NCBI GenBank assembly: GCA_900541285.1
Contig: UQJA01000068.1
Coordinates: 1 to 10,541 of the forward strand
Direction of reading: 5' to 3'
Origin: an uncultured Collinsella sp.
Lineage (GTDB): Bacteria; Actinomycetota; Coriobacteriia; Coriobacteriales; Coriobacteriaceae
Length of the DNA: 10,541 nucleotides
In this document: positions 1 through 5,585 of the stretch, piece by piece
Numbering within the stretch: the stretch's first letter is position 1
Layout: every line of letters begins with the position of its first letter
Notes under the pieces: model-generated
What the model was told of the DNA's origin: nothing
What the model saw: the letters and a program-made list of their open reading frames with translations, nothing else
The model's database searches: none
Position numbers and translations under genes: made by a program

Positions 1-832
1 GGCATTTGCGGATCACCTTACCCACGGGAGTGATACGCTTATCCCCTTTCTGTGCCAGACGTGCCACGCCGTCCTTCTCGGCATCGGCCGTCATGATGGC
101 GATGGGCATAGTGCGGTCGGGCACGTAGTTCTCGCGGAACGACTTGAGGATGGACTTGAGCGCCTTCTTGCGGCCGCGGTTGACGCCAATCAGCGACAGC
201 GAGCCGGCAAGGTCGTAGGAGAGCTCGGGCTTGACATCGAGCTTTGCCGTGAGCTGTGCCGCCGCGGGCGGAATGCGGCCACCGGCAGCCAGTGCGTCGA
301 AGCTCTCGAGCGTAAAGTAGCCGTGGACGTAGGTCTTTGCCTCGTTTGCCCAATCGACCAGCTGCTTGGCGGTCAGTCCCGCCGAGCGCTGGCGCACGGC
401 CTCGAGCGCCAAGAGCGCGCCGGTCGCGCAGGGTAGAGCGTTGTCGACCACGTACAGCTCAAAATCGGGATACTCGGCGCGCACGGCGTCCGCCGCCTGG
501 CACGCGGAGTTGTAGCTCGACGACAGCGCCGAGGTAAAGCACAGGTAGACCGTGGGCGTGCCCTCTTTGGCGCACTCGGTAAAGAACTCGATATAGCGAC
601 CGAGTGACACGGCGGAGGTAGACACGCGAGCACCAGCGCGCATGCGGTCGTAGAACTCCTTGGGGCTCATGCTCGACCAGATGTCGTCCGTGCACTCCTC
701 GCCATCGATAATGAAGGGGAAACCCAGGATATCGACATCAAGGTTCGCGGCGACCTCGGGGCTAAAGTCGCAGCAGGTATCGACGACGATGCGGCAACGG
801 TCCGAATGACCGGCGGATGCGGCCTTGTCCAT
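1..832 (-). CDS. DegV family protein (fatty-acid binding), C-terminus cut by window edge
   Basis: Translating the minus strand from the ATG at 832 gives 277 open codons up to the window edge. DegV proteins bind fatty acids; several act as FakB, the fatty-acid carrier of fatty acid kinase. Signs of the family: an N-terminal IVVDTCCDFSPE (residues 15-26) at the place of the usual TDS-x-D loop, STSAVS (71-76) matching the lipid-contacting S-T-S motif, FTSALSSSYNSA (99-110), and GGRI (184-187). DegV proteins are about 280-290 residues, so only a short C-terminal piece should be missing. The start is supported by AAGGAG (minus strand, 846-841) 8 nt upstream. A terminator-like hairpin ends only 5 nt before this ribosome binding site, so expression must come from read-through or from a promoter overlapping the hairpin. 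No FakA kinase gene is visible here. Which fatty acid it binds cannot be told. Confidence 0.9.
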   Translation of the reverse strand, partial: MDKAASAGHSDRCRIVVDTCCDFSPEVAANLDVDILGFPFIIDGEECTDDIWSSMSPKEFYDRMRAGARVSTSAVSLGRYIEFFTECAKEGTPTVYLCFTSALSSSYNSACQAADAVRAEYPDFELYVVDNALPCATGALLALEAVRQRSAGLTAKQLVDWANEAKTYVHGYFTLESFDALAAGGRIPPAAAQLTAKLDVKPELSYDLAGSLSLIGVNRGRKKALKSILKSFRENYVPDRTMPIAIMTADAEKDGVARLAQKGDKRITPVGKVIRKC

Positions 833-850
833 CAAAGCGACTCCTTACGT

Positions 851-882
851 AAAAAGGCGGCCACCCGCATGGGATGGCCGCC
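851..882 (-). terminator. Rho-independent terminator behind hpf
   Basis: On the minus strand an 8-bp perfect stem (856-863 with 875-882, GGCGGCCA/TGGCCGCC), extended by two more pairs past one mismatch, is followed directly by five T residues (855-851). It lies 30 nt after the hpf stop. It is odd that the degV ribosome binding site (846-841) begins 4 nt after the T run. The hairpin may therefore act as an attenuator between hpf and degV rather than a full stop. Confidence 0.8.
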
Positions 883-886
883 GGCC

Positions 887-906
887 GTTAACTCATGCAA
901 GTTAAC
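887..906. repeat. 7-bp perfect dyad, possible operator
   Basis: GTTAACT (887-893) and AGTTAAC (900-906) form a perfect inverted repeat around a 6-base centre, CATGCA. It sits between the hpf stop and the terminator hairpin. Being AT-rich it is a weak RNA hairpin, so a protein-binding dyad upstream of degV is as likely. Function not known. Confidence 0.4.
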
Positions 907-911
907 GTATT

Positions 912-1496
912 TTACTCGTCAAGTGTTTCGATGCGGGGCTTGATGATGCCATATCCACCATTCTTACGGTGATACACCACATTGATGAGGCCAGTCGTCG
1001 CGTTCTCGAACACGTAGAAGTCGTGGCCCAGCAGATCTGTCTGCACCAGCGCCTGCTCCTCAGTCATCGGGGTGACATCGATGACCTTCTCGCGGACGAG
1101 CAGGTCGTCCTCCTCCTCGGGCAGCAGCAGGTCGGCCAGATCCTCGACGCGCTCGACCGGTGCGACATCCGCCGCGCTAGCACCGCCCTGGCGGTTGTCC
1201 ACGACCTTGGTCTTGAACTTGCGCAGCTGGCGGGTGACCTTATCGGCGGAGAGGTCGATGGCGGCGTACATATCTGCACCGTGCTCGGCAACGCGAATCA
1301 CCGAACCGCGGGCACGAACCGTAACCTCGACGATTGCTGGGTTGGGGTTCGAGGGGTTCTTCTCATAACGAAGTACGACGTCGACCGTCATGGGCTCGAT
1401 ATCGAAAACCTTGAGCGCTTCGCCGATCTTCTCATCCACATGCGCACGCAGAGCATCGGTTACCGTCGTCTTGCGTCCAGAAACCTTGATATCCAT
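912..1496 (-). CDS. hpf: Ribosome hibernation promoting factor, long form (HPF)
   Basis: 194 residues. Long-form HPF binds the decoding region of the 30S subunit and dimerises through its C-terminal domain, joining 70S ribosomes into inactive 100S dimers in slow growth or stress. The S30AE domain fills about residues 1-100 (starting MDIKVSGRKTTVTDAL, with the helix DALRAHVDEKIGEAL). An acidic linker follows (LLLPEEEDD). The conserved dimerisation domain is at about 134-194 and contains TPMTEEQALVQTDLLGHDFY and VVYHRKNGGYGIIKP. Length matches the long form, not the short E. coli Hpf. The reading frame is open for 20 codons further upstream, but the ATG at 1496 has GGAG 6 nt before it and gives the family-typical N-terminus. 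It is monocistronic or read into degV through a leaky terminator. A perfect dyad lies about 120 nt upstream. Confidence 0.95.
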   Translation of the reverse strand: MDIKVSGRKTTVTDALRAHVDEKIGEALKVFDIEPMTVDVVLRYEKNPSNPNPAIVEVTVRARGSVIRVAEHGADMYAAIDLSADKVTRQLRKFKTKVVDNRQGGASAADVAPVERVEDLADLLLPEEEDDLLVREKVIDVTPMTEEQALVQTDLLGHDFYVFENATTGLINVVYHRKNGGYGIIKPRIETLDE

Positions 1497-1711
1497 ACGT
1501 GGCTCCAATCTGCCTCGGGGACTTACTGTACTGGCTATGTACCCATTGCCGTGCATTTAATCACGCGGATTCCCAAAGACCCGAATAACGATTGCTTGAT
1601 ACCGCATACCGAAGTCTCGCACTTTTCTGTGGCAAAGTGCGCTATGGGAGGGCGACGGCGACTTTGGTTTTGCACCTAAAAAATGTCTTTGACCTGCTGG
1701 TTTTATGGAAA
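1497..1711. other. Gene-free upstream region of hpf
   Basis: No credible gene is visible. On the minus strand this is the hpf leader and promoter region. I could not settle on one -35/-10 pair. The only clear structure is the 8-bp dyad at 1618-1641, listed separately. Confidence 0.6.
1618..1641. repeat. 8-bp perfect inverted repeat upstream of hpf
   Basis: CGCACTTT (1618-1625) and AAAGTGCG (1634-1641) pair perfectly around an 8-base loop. The centre is about 130 nt upstream of the hpf ATG. There is no T run after it in either direction, so it is not a standard terminator. It could be an operator or a hairpin in the leader. Low certainty on role; the repeat itself is plain in the sequence. 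Confidence 0.45.
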
Positions 1712-1747
1712 CGAAAAAGCCGGGCTCCCCTGTTGGGAAAGCCCGGC
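1712..1747 (-). terminator. Rho-independent terminator of the lipoprotein gene
   Basis: On the minus strand GCCGGGCT pairs perfectly with AGCCCGGC (1740-1747 with 1719-1726). Inner CCC/GGG pairing is possible. Five T residues follow directly (1718-1714), then CGTTTCC. It lies about 70 nt after the lipoprotein stop and after the hairpin at 1771-1799. It separates that transcript from hpf. Confidence 0.85.
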
Positions 1748-1770
1748 AATGCGTGTTGAAACCGTGAAGA

Positions 1771-1799
1771 GGCGTCTCTCCTAGCGCATAGGAGACGCC
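1771..1799 (-). other. Hairpin just after the lipoprotein stop
   Basis: GGCGTCT (1771-1777) pairs with AGACGCC (1793-1799), and CCTA/TAGG continues the stem past a 2-base bulge, with loop GCGCA. It lacks a T run, so it probably protects the mRNA 3' end or supports the true terminator 24 nt further on. Confidence 0.55.
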
Positions 1800-1813
1800 A
1801 CCCCTAGCAATAA

Positions 1814-2806
1814 CTAGCTATTGAGCTTGTTAATGTCGTCGTCGGTGATAGTGCCCTCCTGGCTGGACGATTTATCCTCGGAGGTTGTACCCTCGCTGTT
1901 CGAATCGGAGGATGCGGACTCGCTGGATCCGGTCTCGGTCGACTGCACGTCGGCGCCCGAGACCGTCTTGGTGGTGAGATCATAGGGCATCGTGCCGTAC
2001 CAGACGGAGTGGACCGCCTCGAGCGTGCCATCGACCGTGATACCGTCGAGGGCATCGCTCACGGCACGGCATAGCTCATCGTTGGCCGCGAGGCCCGCGA
2101 CACCGAGCGTCGAGGGTGTCTCGAGCGCGCCGACGTAAGAGATCTGGCTCATCAGGCGCGCAAGGTAGCCGCCGGCCGTGGAGTCGCAAATCACGTAGTC
2201 GATCTCGCCGGACTCGAGCGCCTCAAAGCACTCGTTGATGTTGGAGAAGGTCTTTTGATTGGCCGTGATGCTCTGCTTGGCGAGCGCTTCCTGCGAGGCC
2301 GAGGAGGTCTGAACGCCCAGGGTAGCGGTGTTAAGCGTTTCGGTGGAAACGCTCAGCGACTCGCCGTCGCTCGTCTTTCCGAACACTGCCGCAGCGTCGT
2401 ACAGGCAAGTACCAAGCGTGCTGACATCACCATCCGTGGAGTTGATGTCGCCAATGAAGATGTCGGCCTTTTTGTCGCCAAGCGCGGAATCGGCAGAAGA
2501 CGCATCGACGAAGGCAACCTTGAGGCCCATGCGACTTGCAAGGGCGCGGGCAGCGTCGACCGCGTAGCCCGTGAGGTTGCCATCGGCGCCCTGCATGGCC
2601 TGCGGGGCATCGGAGGTATCGAGGGCAACCGTCAGGGTACCGGGAGTGACCAGGGCATCGTCCGACACCGTAGGGGTAACGGTCTCGCGCTCGATCTGGT
2701 CAATCGTGGGTGTCGTGAACGTGGACAGCGGATTGAACGCGCATCCGCTCAAGCCCAATACGGCAATGACCGCCGCGGTCCCAGCGCTTAACCGAGCCGC
2801 GTGCAT
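1814..2806 (-). CDS. Amino-acid-type ABC transporter substrate-binding lipoprotein with Ser-rich tail
   Basis: 330 residues. The N-terminus is a lipoprotein signal: MHAARL, a hydrophobic core, then LSG-C with the lipidated Cys at 22, so it is anchored on the outer face of the membrane. A solute-binding family 3 type domain follows from about residue 56: GTLTVALDTSD, then GYAVDAARALASRMGLKVAF (from 80) and KADIFIGDI (113-121), matching the G-x-L-x-V, GxxVDxAxALA and xADxxI landmarks of periplasmic binding proteins for polar amino acids. The last 42 residues (289-330) are a Ser/Glu/Asp/Thr low-complexity tail, unusual for the family. I chose the ATG at 2806 because GAGGGG lies 7 nt upstream; an ATG at 2824 would add six residues and has a weaker site. 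The frame stays open to 2998 but that part looks non-coding. No permease or ATPase gene is adjacent, so it is an orphan binding protein or sensor; the ligand is unknown. Confidence 0.82.
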   Translation of the reverse strand: MHAARLSAGTAAVIAVLGLSGCAFNPLSTFTTPTIDQIERETVTPTVSDDALVTPGTLTVALDTSDAPQAMQGADGNLTGYAVDAARALASRMGLKVAFVDASSADSALGDKKADIFIGDINSTDGDVSTLGTCLYDAAAVFGKTSDGESLSVSTETLNTATLGVQTSSASQEALAKQSITANQKTFSNINECFEALESGEIDYVICDSTAGGYLARLMSQISYVGALETPSTLGVAGLAANDELCRAVSDALDGITVDGTLEAVHSVWYGTMPYDLTTKTVSGADVQSTETGSSESASSDSNSEGTTSEDKSSSQEGTITDDDINKLNS

Positions 2807-3154
2807 CAAGCTGCCCCTCACCATGTCCACTACCCTGCCTTCTGTGTCGTATACAATCCGTGCGTTGCGCGGAATAACGGGTGTTCCCACCAGCTGACCT
2901 GGTATTTGACCCCACACTTGCGCACCGGGGTGTTTGCTCGGGAGGCCGTAGCCACCTTCACGACTGGCCCGCTCGCCCGCGAGGCGGTATTGCCCCAAAG
3001 AAAGTAGAACGGACGGTGCGGCTTACATCTAGGACGCGCCATGATCGCGCCGCGCGCACGCGGTCGCTTACGTGGATCCCTTTGACCGCGTCTGTCTTGG
3101 ACTAGGACGGGCATTTCGTCCGTCCGCAACCACAGCCTGGCAGGAACGTAGCGC
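2807..3154 (-). other. Long leader (about 340 nt) upstream of the lipoprotein gene
   Basis: No convincing gene lies here. Open frames exist on the minus strand, but they lack ribosome binding sites, use rare codons such as AGG, and resemble no protein I know. If the promoter at 3155-3183 is real, this stretch is a transcribed leader. It can form local hairpins: GGACGG/CCGTCC (3105-3110 with 3120-3125), a bulged stem at 2969-2987, ACCCC/GGGGT (2912-2934) and CCAG/CTGG (2890-2902). I looked for T-box, tmRNA, SRP and RNase P core motifs and found none. Confidence 0.4.
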
Positions 3155-3183
3155 ATTATAGCTAAGTTCAAGCTAAAGTTTAA
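3155..3183 (-). promoter_or_regulatory. Candidate sigma-A-type promoter for the lipoprotein gene
   Basis: The minus strand has TTAAAC (3183-3178), a 17-base spacer and a perfect TATAAT (3160-3155). The local sequence is AT-rich in a GC-rich chromosome, and an AACTT(T)AGCT motif occurs twice in it. Transcription would begin near 3148, leaving about 340 nt of leader. The -35 is only a half match. Confidence 0.55.
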
Positions 3184-3255
3184 GGTTAGGGACGTCATTC
3201 GCATCGCGAGTACAGATTTCGCAGGTCGGAGCGGGCTATTCGTGCCCCCATGAAG

Positions 3256-3284
3256 CCCGGAGCTCCCCCACGGGGAGCTCCGGG
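3256..3284. other. 13-bp perfect GC-rich hairpin
   Basis: Bases 3256-3268 pair perfectly with 3272-3284 around the 3-base loop CAC; the core is GGAGCTCCCC/GGGGAGCTCC. There is no T run on either side. It abuts a second hairpin (GGCACCC/GGGTGCC at 3284-3290 and 3297-3303), which ends one base before the inverted-repeat element at 3305. The pair might close off transcription leaving the nuclease-like gene, or be part of a larger mobile unit. Confidence 0.55.
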
Positions 3285-3303
3285 GCACCCGTCTCAGGGT
3301 GCC
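3284..3303. other. 7-bp perfect hairpin
   Basis: GGCACCC (3284-3290), loop GTCTCA, GGGTGCC (3297-3303). It touches the 13-bp hairpin on its left and the 217-bp inverted-repeat element on its right. No T run follows. Confidence 0.5.
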
Positions 3304-3304
3304 G

Positions 3305-3521
3305 TGTGCAAAAAACGGCAAATATGAGCACTGTTACCAATTTAGTAGCAGCGTATTACCGCCTCACGAGCCCTTTTTGAGTTCCGCACAGCCTGCTTGG
3401 CGCCAAGATATTCCACATTCGTTTATTATCTCTTCGCTGAATCCAGATTTTCGGCCCAAGTTTCTTTGTTTTTGCTGTCACTAATCTAGTAACAGTACTC
3501 ATATTTGCCGTTTTTTGCACA
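3305..3521. repeat. 217-bp element with 48-nt terminal inverted repeats (MITE-like)
   Basis: The left end 3305-3352 and the reverse complement of 3474-3521 agree at 42 of 48 bases. The outermost 24 bases (from TGTGCAAAAAACGGC to AATATGAG) are identical. The centre is AT-richer than its surroundings, carries no convincing gene and has a 12-bp palindrome CTTGGCGCCAAG (3396-3407) near the midpoint. Non-coding, short, bounded by long inverted repeats and placed in an intergenic space: this is the form of a miniature inverted-repeat element. I see no clear target-site duplication at its ends, so a paired regulatory or terminator element is an alternative. Confidence 0.6.
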
Positions 3522-3556
3522 GAGCATATAAACAGACCCCCTATAAAGCCATAGTT

Positions 3557-4666
3557 TTACGCTGGCTTGAGCCCAAAGCACGCTCGAAGCGTGTTCAGCA
3601 GCGCATCCTGCTTCTTTCGACGAGCCTCTACGCGATTCTGATAGCGCTTGCCCATGCGTTGGTAGATGCGCCATGCGAGTGCTTCCATCGCTTCCATGTC
3701 ACAGAGCATTTCGTTGTTGACCGTCGCGACCTCGATTCCCATAGTAATCAAGCCCGTGTTGCGCTTTTCATCATGGATACGTCCCCTCCGAGAGGAATGG
3801 CCCAGCTCACCGTTGTATTCCAGGTCAAACCGGGCTGCTTCCTGATACGCATCGCAAACTGCATGCGGCATCCCCGAGATTGCCTGCGCGCGGTCATCGA
3901 ACTCAATCTTGTAGTCGGTCTTAAAGGGACCACAGGCAAATCCGCCATAGGAAAACGGAAGCGAAAACAGGGCGAGCATGATGCACTCCATGGGTGAGCG
4001 TAGGTTTTCCGAAAGATAGGGACACAGACGCTGCAGCTGCTTGGCTGCGTTCCCCTTGCATACCGCGAGGTAATCTGCCAGACGATCGGGCGTTAGCACC
4101 GGCTCAACCTCAAAGTAGCCCACATCTGCTGGCTGGTCCTTGTCCTTTGCAAGTTTATTCGTAACAGGCGAGGTGTAGGGAGGCAGATACTTCCCGCGGT
4201 CGCTCAGTGAAATCTTAGAGCATAGTTCCTGGGCCAGGGCAAACGCCTGGATGCAGCCGACCTCGCGGGCGATGGCAACACAAAGGGCCTCGGGAGATAG
4301 ACTGTACACCCCCGGTTCTACCTCTAGAATCGAGCCGGCGGGCAACCCGGAGCATACGGACCAGCCCACGCCAGGCATGCGGCGGCGCTGCGCCGCAGAT
4401 CCCACCAGCAAGCAAAGACCTTCTTGCACCTCGCCGCTTGCGGCCCCAATCCGCACCAAGTCGGGAAGATAGATGTCCTCGGTCGAGGGCGACGACGTGC
4501 GCAGCACACGGCGCTCTTCATCGGGATCGAGGTCCCTCCAGCTTATGTAACCCATTTGTCGGCGCTCGGCGCGCATCATGCGTAGCGCCGAGGCGCCTGT
4601 TAGGATTACGGAAGCCGCTAGCTGTTCGTCTGTCGGCTCGTCACACCGCGCCATCTTCACTGCCAC
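3557..4666 (-). CDS. Unrecognised protein, AbiEi-like layout with Vsr/DUF559-like nuclease-type C-terminus
   Basis: 369 residues from a GTG at 4666. I do not recognise a named family with certainty. The N-terminal part (about 20-170) has a layout like AbiEi-type proteins: an ASALRMMR segment near the start, then SPEALCVAIAREVG (about 124-137) and a QELCSK segment. The C-terminal part resembles DUF559/Vsr-type PD-(D/E)XK folds: SPMECIMLAL with Glu at 227, then RFDLEYNGELGH (Asp 281, Glu 283, His 290), then HDEKRNTGLITMGIEV (Asp 299, Arg 302) and a basic C-terminal helix. The GTG is preferred because AGGGG lies 7 nt upstream, overlapping the comF stop, and comF ends 10 nt before; an ATG at 4654 has a weaker site. 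The frame runs open to 5038, but that part overlaps comF in another frame. Its third codon positions look less GC-rich than those of comF, a possible sign of transfer. Nuclease function is inference. Confidence 0.7.
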   Translation of the reverse strand: MAVKMARCDEPTDEQLAASVILTGASALRMMRAERRQMGYISWRDLDPDEERRVLRTSSPSTEDIYLPDLVRIGAASGEVQEGLCLLVGSAAQRRRMPGVGWSVCSGLPAGSILEVEPGVYSLSPEALCVAIAREVGCIQAFALAQELCSKISLSDRGKYLPPYTSPVTNKLAKDKDQPADVGYFEVEPVLTPDRLADYLAVCKGNAAKQLQRLCPYLSENLRSPMECIMLALFSLPFSYGGFACGPFKTDYKIEFDDRAQAISGMPHAVCDAYQEAARFDLEYNGELGHSSRRGRIHDEKRNTGLITMGIEVATVNNEMLCDMEAMEALAWRIYQRMGKRYQNRVEARRKKQDALLNTLRACFGLKPA

Positions 4667-4676
4667 AAAATCACCC

Positions 4677-5483
4677 CTACCAAACGCGTGCGATAGCGAG
4701 GCCATCGACTGCCGCAGCACCGGCGCGCTTGAGTTCCGCCGAAGCCGCGGCCATCGTCGCGCCCGTGGTGATAACGTCATCGATAAGCAGCAGGCGGCGG
4801 CCGTGCACGTCCTCAACCGTCTCGTACATGCCTTGGGCACGCTCGCGGCGCTCCTCACGACCGAGTTCGCGCTGGTCGCCATGCCCGTACTTGACGAGAG
4901 CATCGAGCAGGGGAACACCCGACAGCTCGCAAAATGGGCGCGCAATAGCCTCCATATGATCAAAACCACGCCGCCGAAACGCTGCCGCCGTCGCAGGCAC
5001 AAACACCACCGCATCCGCACCGGACAGCACACCTCCATAGCGATCGGGCGCTACGACCTGGGCATGCAGGGCGGTGTCGTAGAGCAGCTCCGCCAGATAC
5101 GGAGCCAGACGTCGCTCGCCCGCATCCTTGTACGCTTTAATGATGCGCGACAGCGGATGCGCATAGACGGCGCACGCCAGGCAGCGGTCGAGCGCCTCCG
5201 CCATTGTCGAGGACGTGCCCTCGACCGAACACTCAGTGCACAGCAAATCCCCAAACGGGGCGCCGCATCGGGTGCAGCTATGACGTGGGTCGATGAGCGT
5301 GAGCGCAGTCAGGCAGTCTTGGCAAATAAGCGTACCGGCGCGCTCGCAGCCGGCACATCGTGTTGGCGACAATGCCTCGAGTGCCTCGTACGTCGCGCGC
5401 TCGGCAAACGGTAGCAATTCGTCCGCAAACGGTAGGGCACCGGCACTCTGCAGACGGCTCAATATGTTCAGATGGCTCTTCAA
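4677..5483 (-). CDS. comF: ComF family protein (zinc finger plus phosphoribosyltransferase fold)
   Basis: 268 residues. ComF is a cytosolic protein needed for DNA uptake in competent bacteria, thought to act with the ComFA helicase; in non-competent species its role is unclear. Two Cys pairs form an N-terminal zinc site (C43, C46, C54, C57), with a second Cys cluster (C70, C73, C82, C85). The C-terminal half is a type I phosphoribosyltransferase fold with FRRRGFDH (169-176) and the PRPP-binding loop LLLIDDVITTGATM (231-244). No in-frame ATG occurs before residue 94, which is past the zinc site, so the start must be non-ATG. The TTG at 5483 has AGGGAGGG 7 nt upstream. That site lies inside the stem of a 12-bp hairpin, so translation may be controlled. 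No comFA is adjacent. The nuclease-like gene follows after 10 nt. Confidence 0.9.
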   Translation of the reverse strand: MKSHLNILSRLQSAGALPFADELLPFAERATYEALEALSPTRCAGCERAGTLICQDCLTALTLIDPRHSCTRCGAPFGDLLCTECSVEGTSSTMAEALDRCLACAVYAHPLSRIIKAYKDAGERRLAPYLAELLYDTALHAQVVAPDRYGGVLSGADAVVFVPATAAAFRRRGFDHMEAIARPFCELSGVPLLDALVKYGHGDQRELGREERRERAQGMYETVEDVHGRRLLLIDDVITTGATMAAASAELKRAGAAAVDGLAIARVW

Positions 5484-5486
5484 GAC

Positions 5487-5522
5487 ACAACCCTCCCTAC
5501 GTTCGGTCGCAGGGAGGGTTGT
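5487..5522 (-). promoter_or_regulatory. 12-bp leader hairpin containing the comF ribosome binding site
   Basis: Bases 5487-5498 pair perfectly with 5511-5522 around a 12-base loop. Read on the minus strand, the 3' arm carries AGGGAGGG (5498-5491) and the 5' arm carries its complement. The TTG start is 3 nt past the stem. No T run follows, so it is not a standard terminator. The layout suits translational control, or a fixed hairpin that limits ComF synthesis. Confidence 0.65.
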
Positions 5523-5534
5523 TGATTCGGCGCT

Positions 5535-5557
5535 ATGATACCCCGATGCGCTCGGGG
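5535..5557 (-). promoter_or_regulatory. Candidate comF -10 box with adjacent hairpin
   Basis: The minus strand reads GGGGTATCATAGC. TATCAT (5540-5535) is one base from the -10 consensus, and the same GGGGTATCAT stands before tmk. Directly upstream CCCCGA/TCGGGG (5541-5546 with 5552-5557) forms a 6-bp stem inside the would-be spacer. No good -35 at 17 nt; TTGCCC is only 14 nt away. A transcript starting here would open with the hairpin at 5487-5522. Confidence 0.35.
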
Positions 5558-5585
5558 CAAGGCGGGCTAAATCCGCTCGCGGGCG

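Noticed and set aside
1539..1562. SigB-like promoter upstream of hpf (GATTAA, 12 nt, GGGTAC on the minus strand)
   Set aside because: It resembles the Bacillus SigB consensus and hpf is SigB-controlled there, but I have no sign that this organism uses such a factor, and both boxes are imperfect.
969..1679. Plus-strand open frame of 236 codons opposite hpf
   Set aside because: It is the antisense shadow of hpf and its upstream region; hpf on the other strand has clear family motifs and a ribosome binding site.
2825..2998. Upstream extension of the lipoprotein gene
   Set aside because: It would bury the lipoprotein signal 85 residues inside the protein and destroy its function; the ATG at 2806 has a strong ribosome binding site.
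2807..3150. Known structured RNA (tmRNA, SRP RNA, RNase P RNA, T-box) in the gap
   Set aside because: Conserved core strings of these RNAs were looked for on both strands by eye and not found.
2830..3321. Minus-strand open frame of 163 codons in the 750-base gap
   Set aside because: It starts inside the inverted-repeat element, has no ribosome binding site, has a biased Arg/Pro composition and crosses two perfect hairpins and the candidate promoter; it resembles no protein family.
3305..3521. CRISPR-like or tRNA-like reading of the inverted repeats
   Set aside because: There are only two arms, in opposite directions, with no regular spacers and no cloverleaf; an inverted-repeat element explains them.
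4667..5038. N-terminal extension of the nuclease-like gene
   Set aside because: It lies fully inside comF in another frame, is Arg/Ser/Cys-rich as shadow frames are, and a GTG with a good ribosome binding site is available at 4666.
4578..5414. Plus-strand open frame of 278 codons opposite comF
   Set aside because: It is antisense to comF and the nuclease-like gene; no recognisable motif and no plausible start region.
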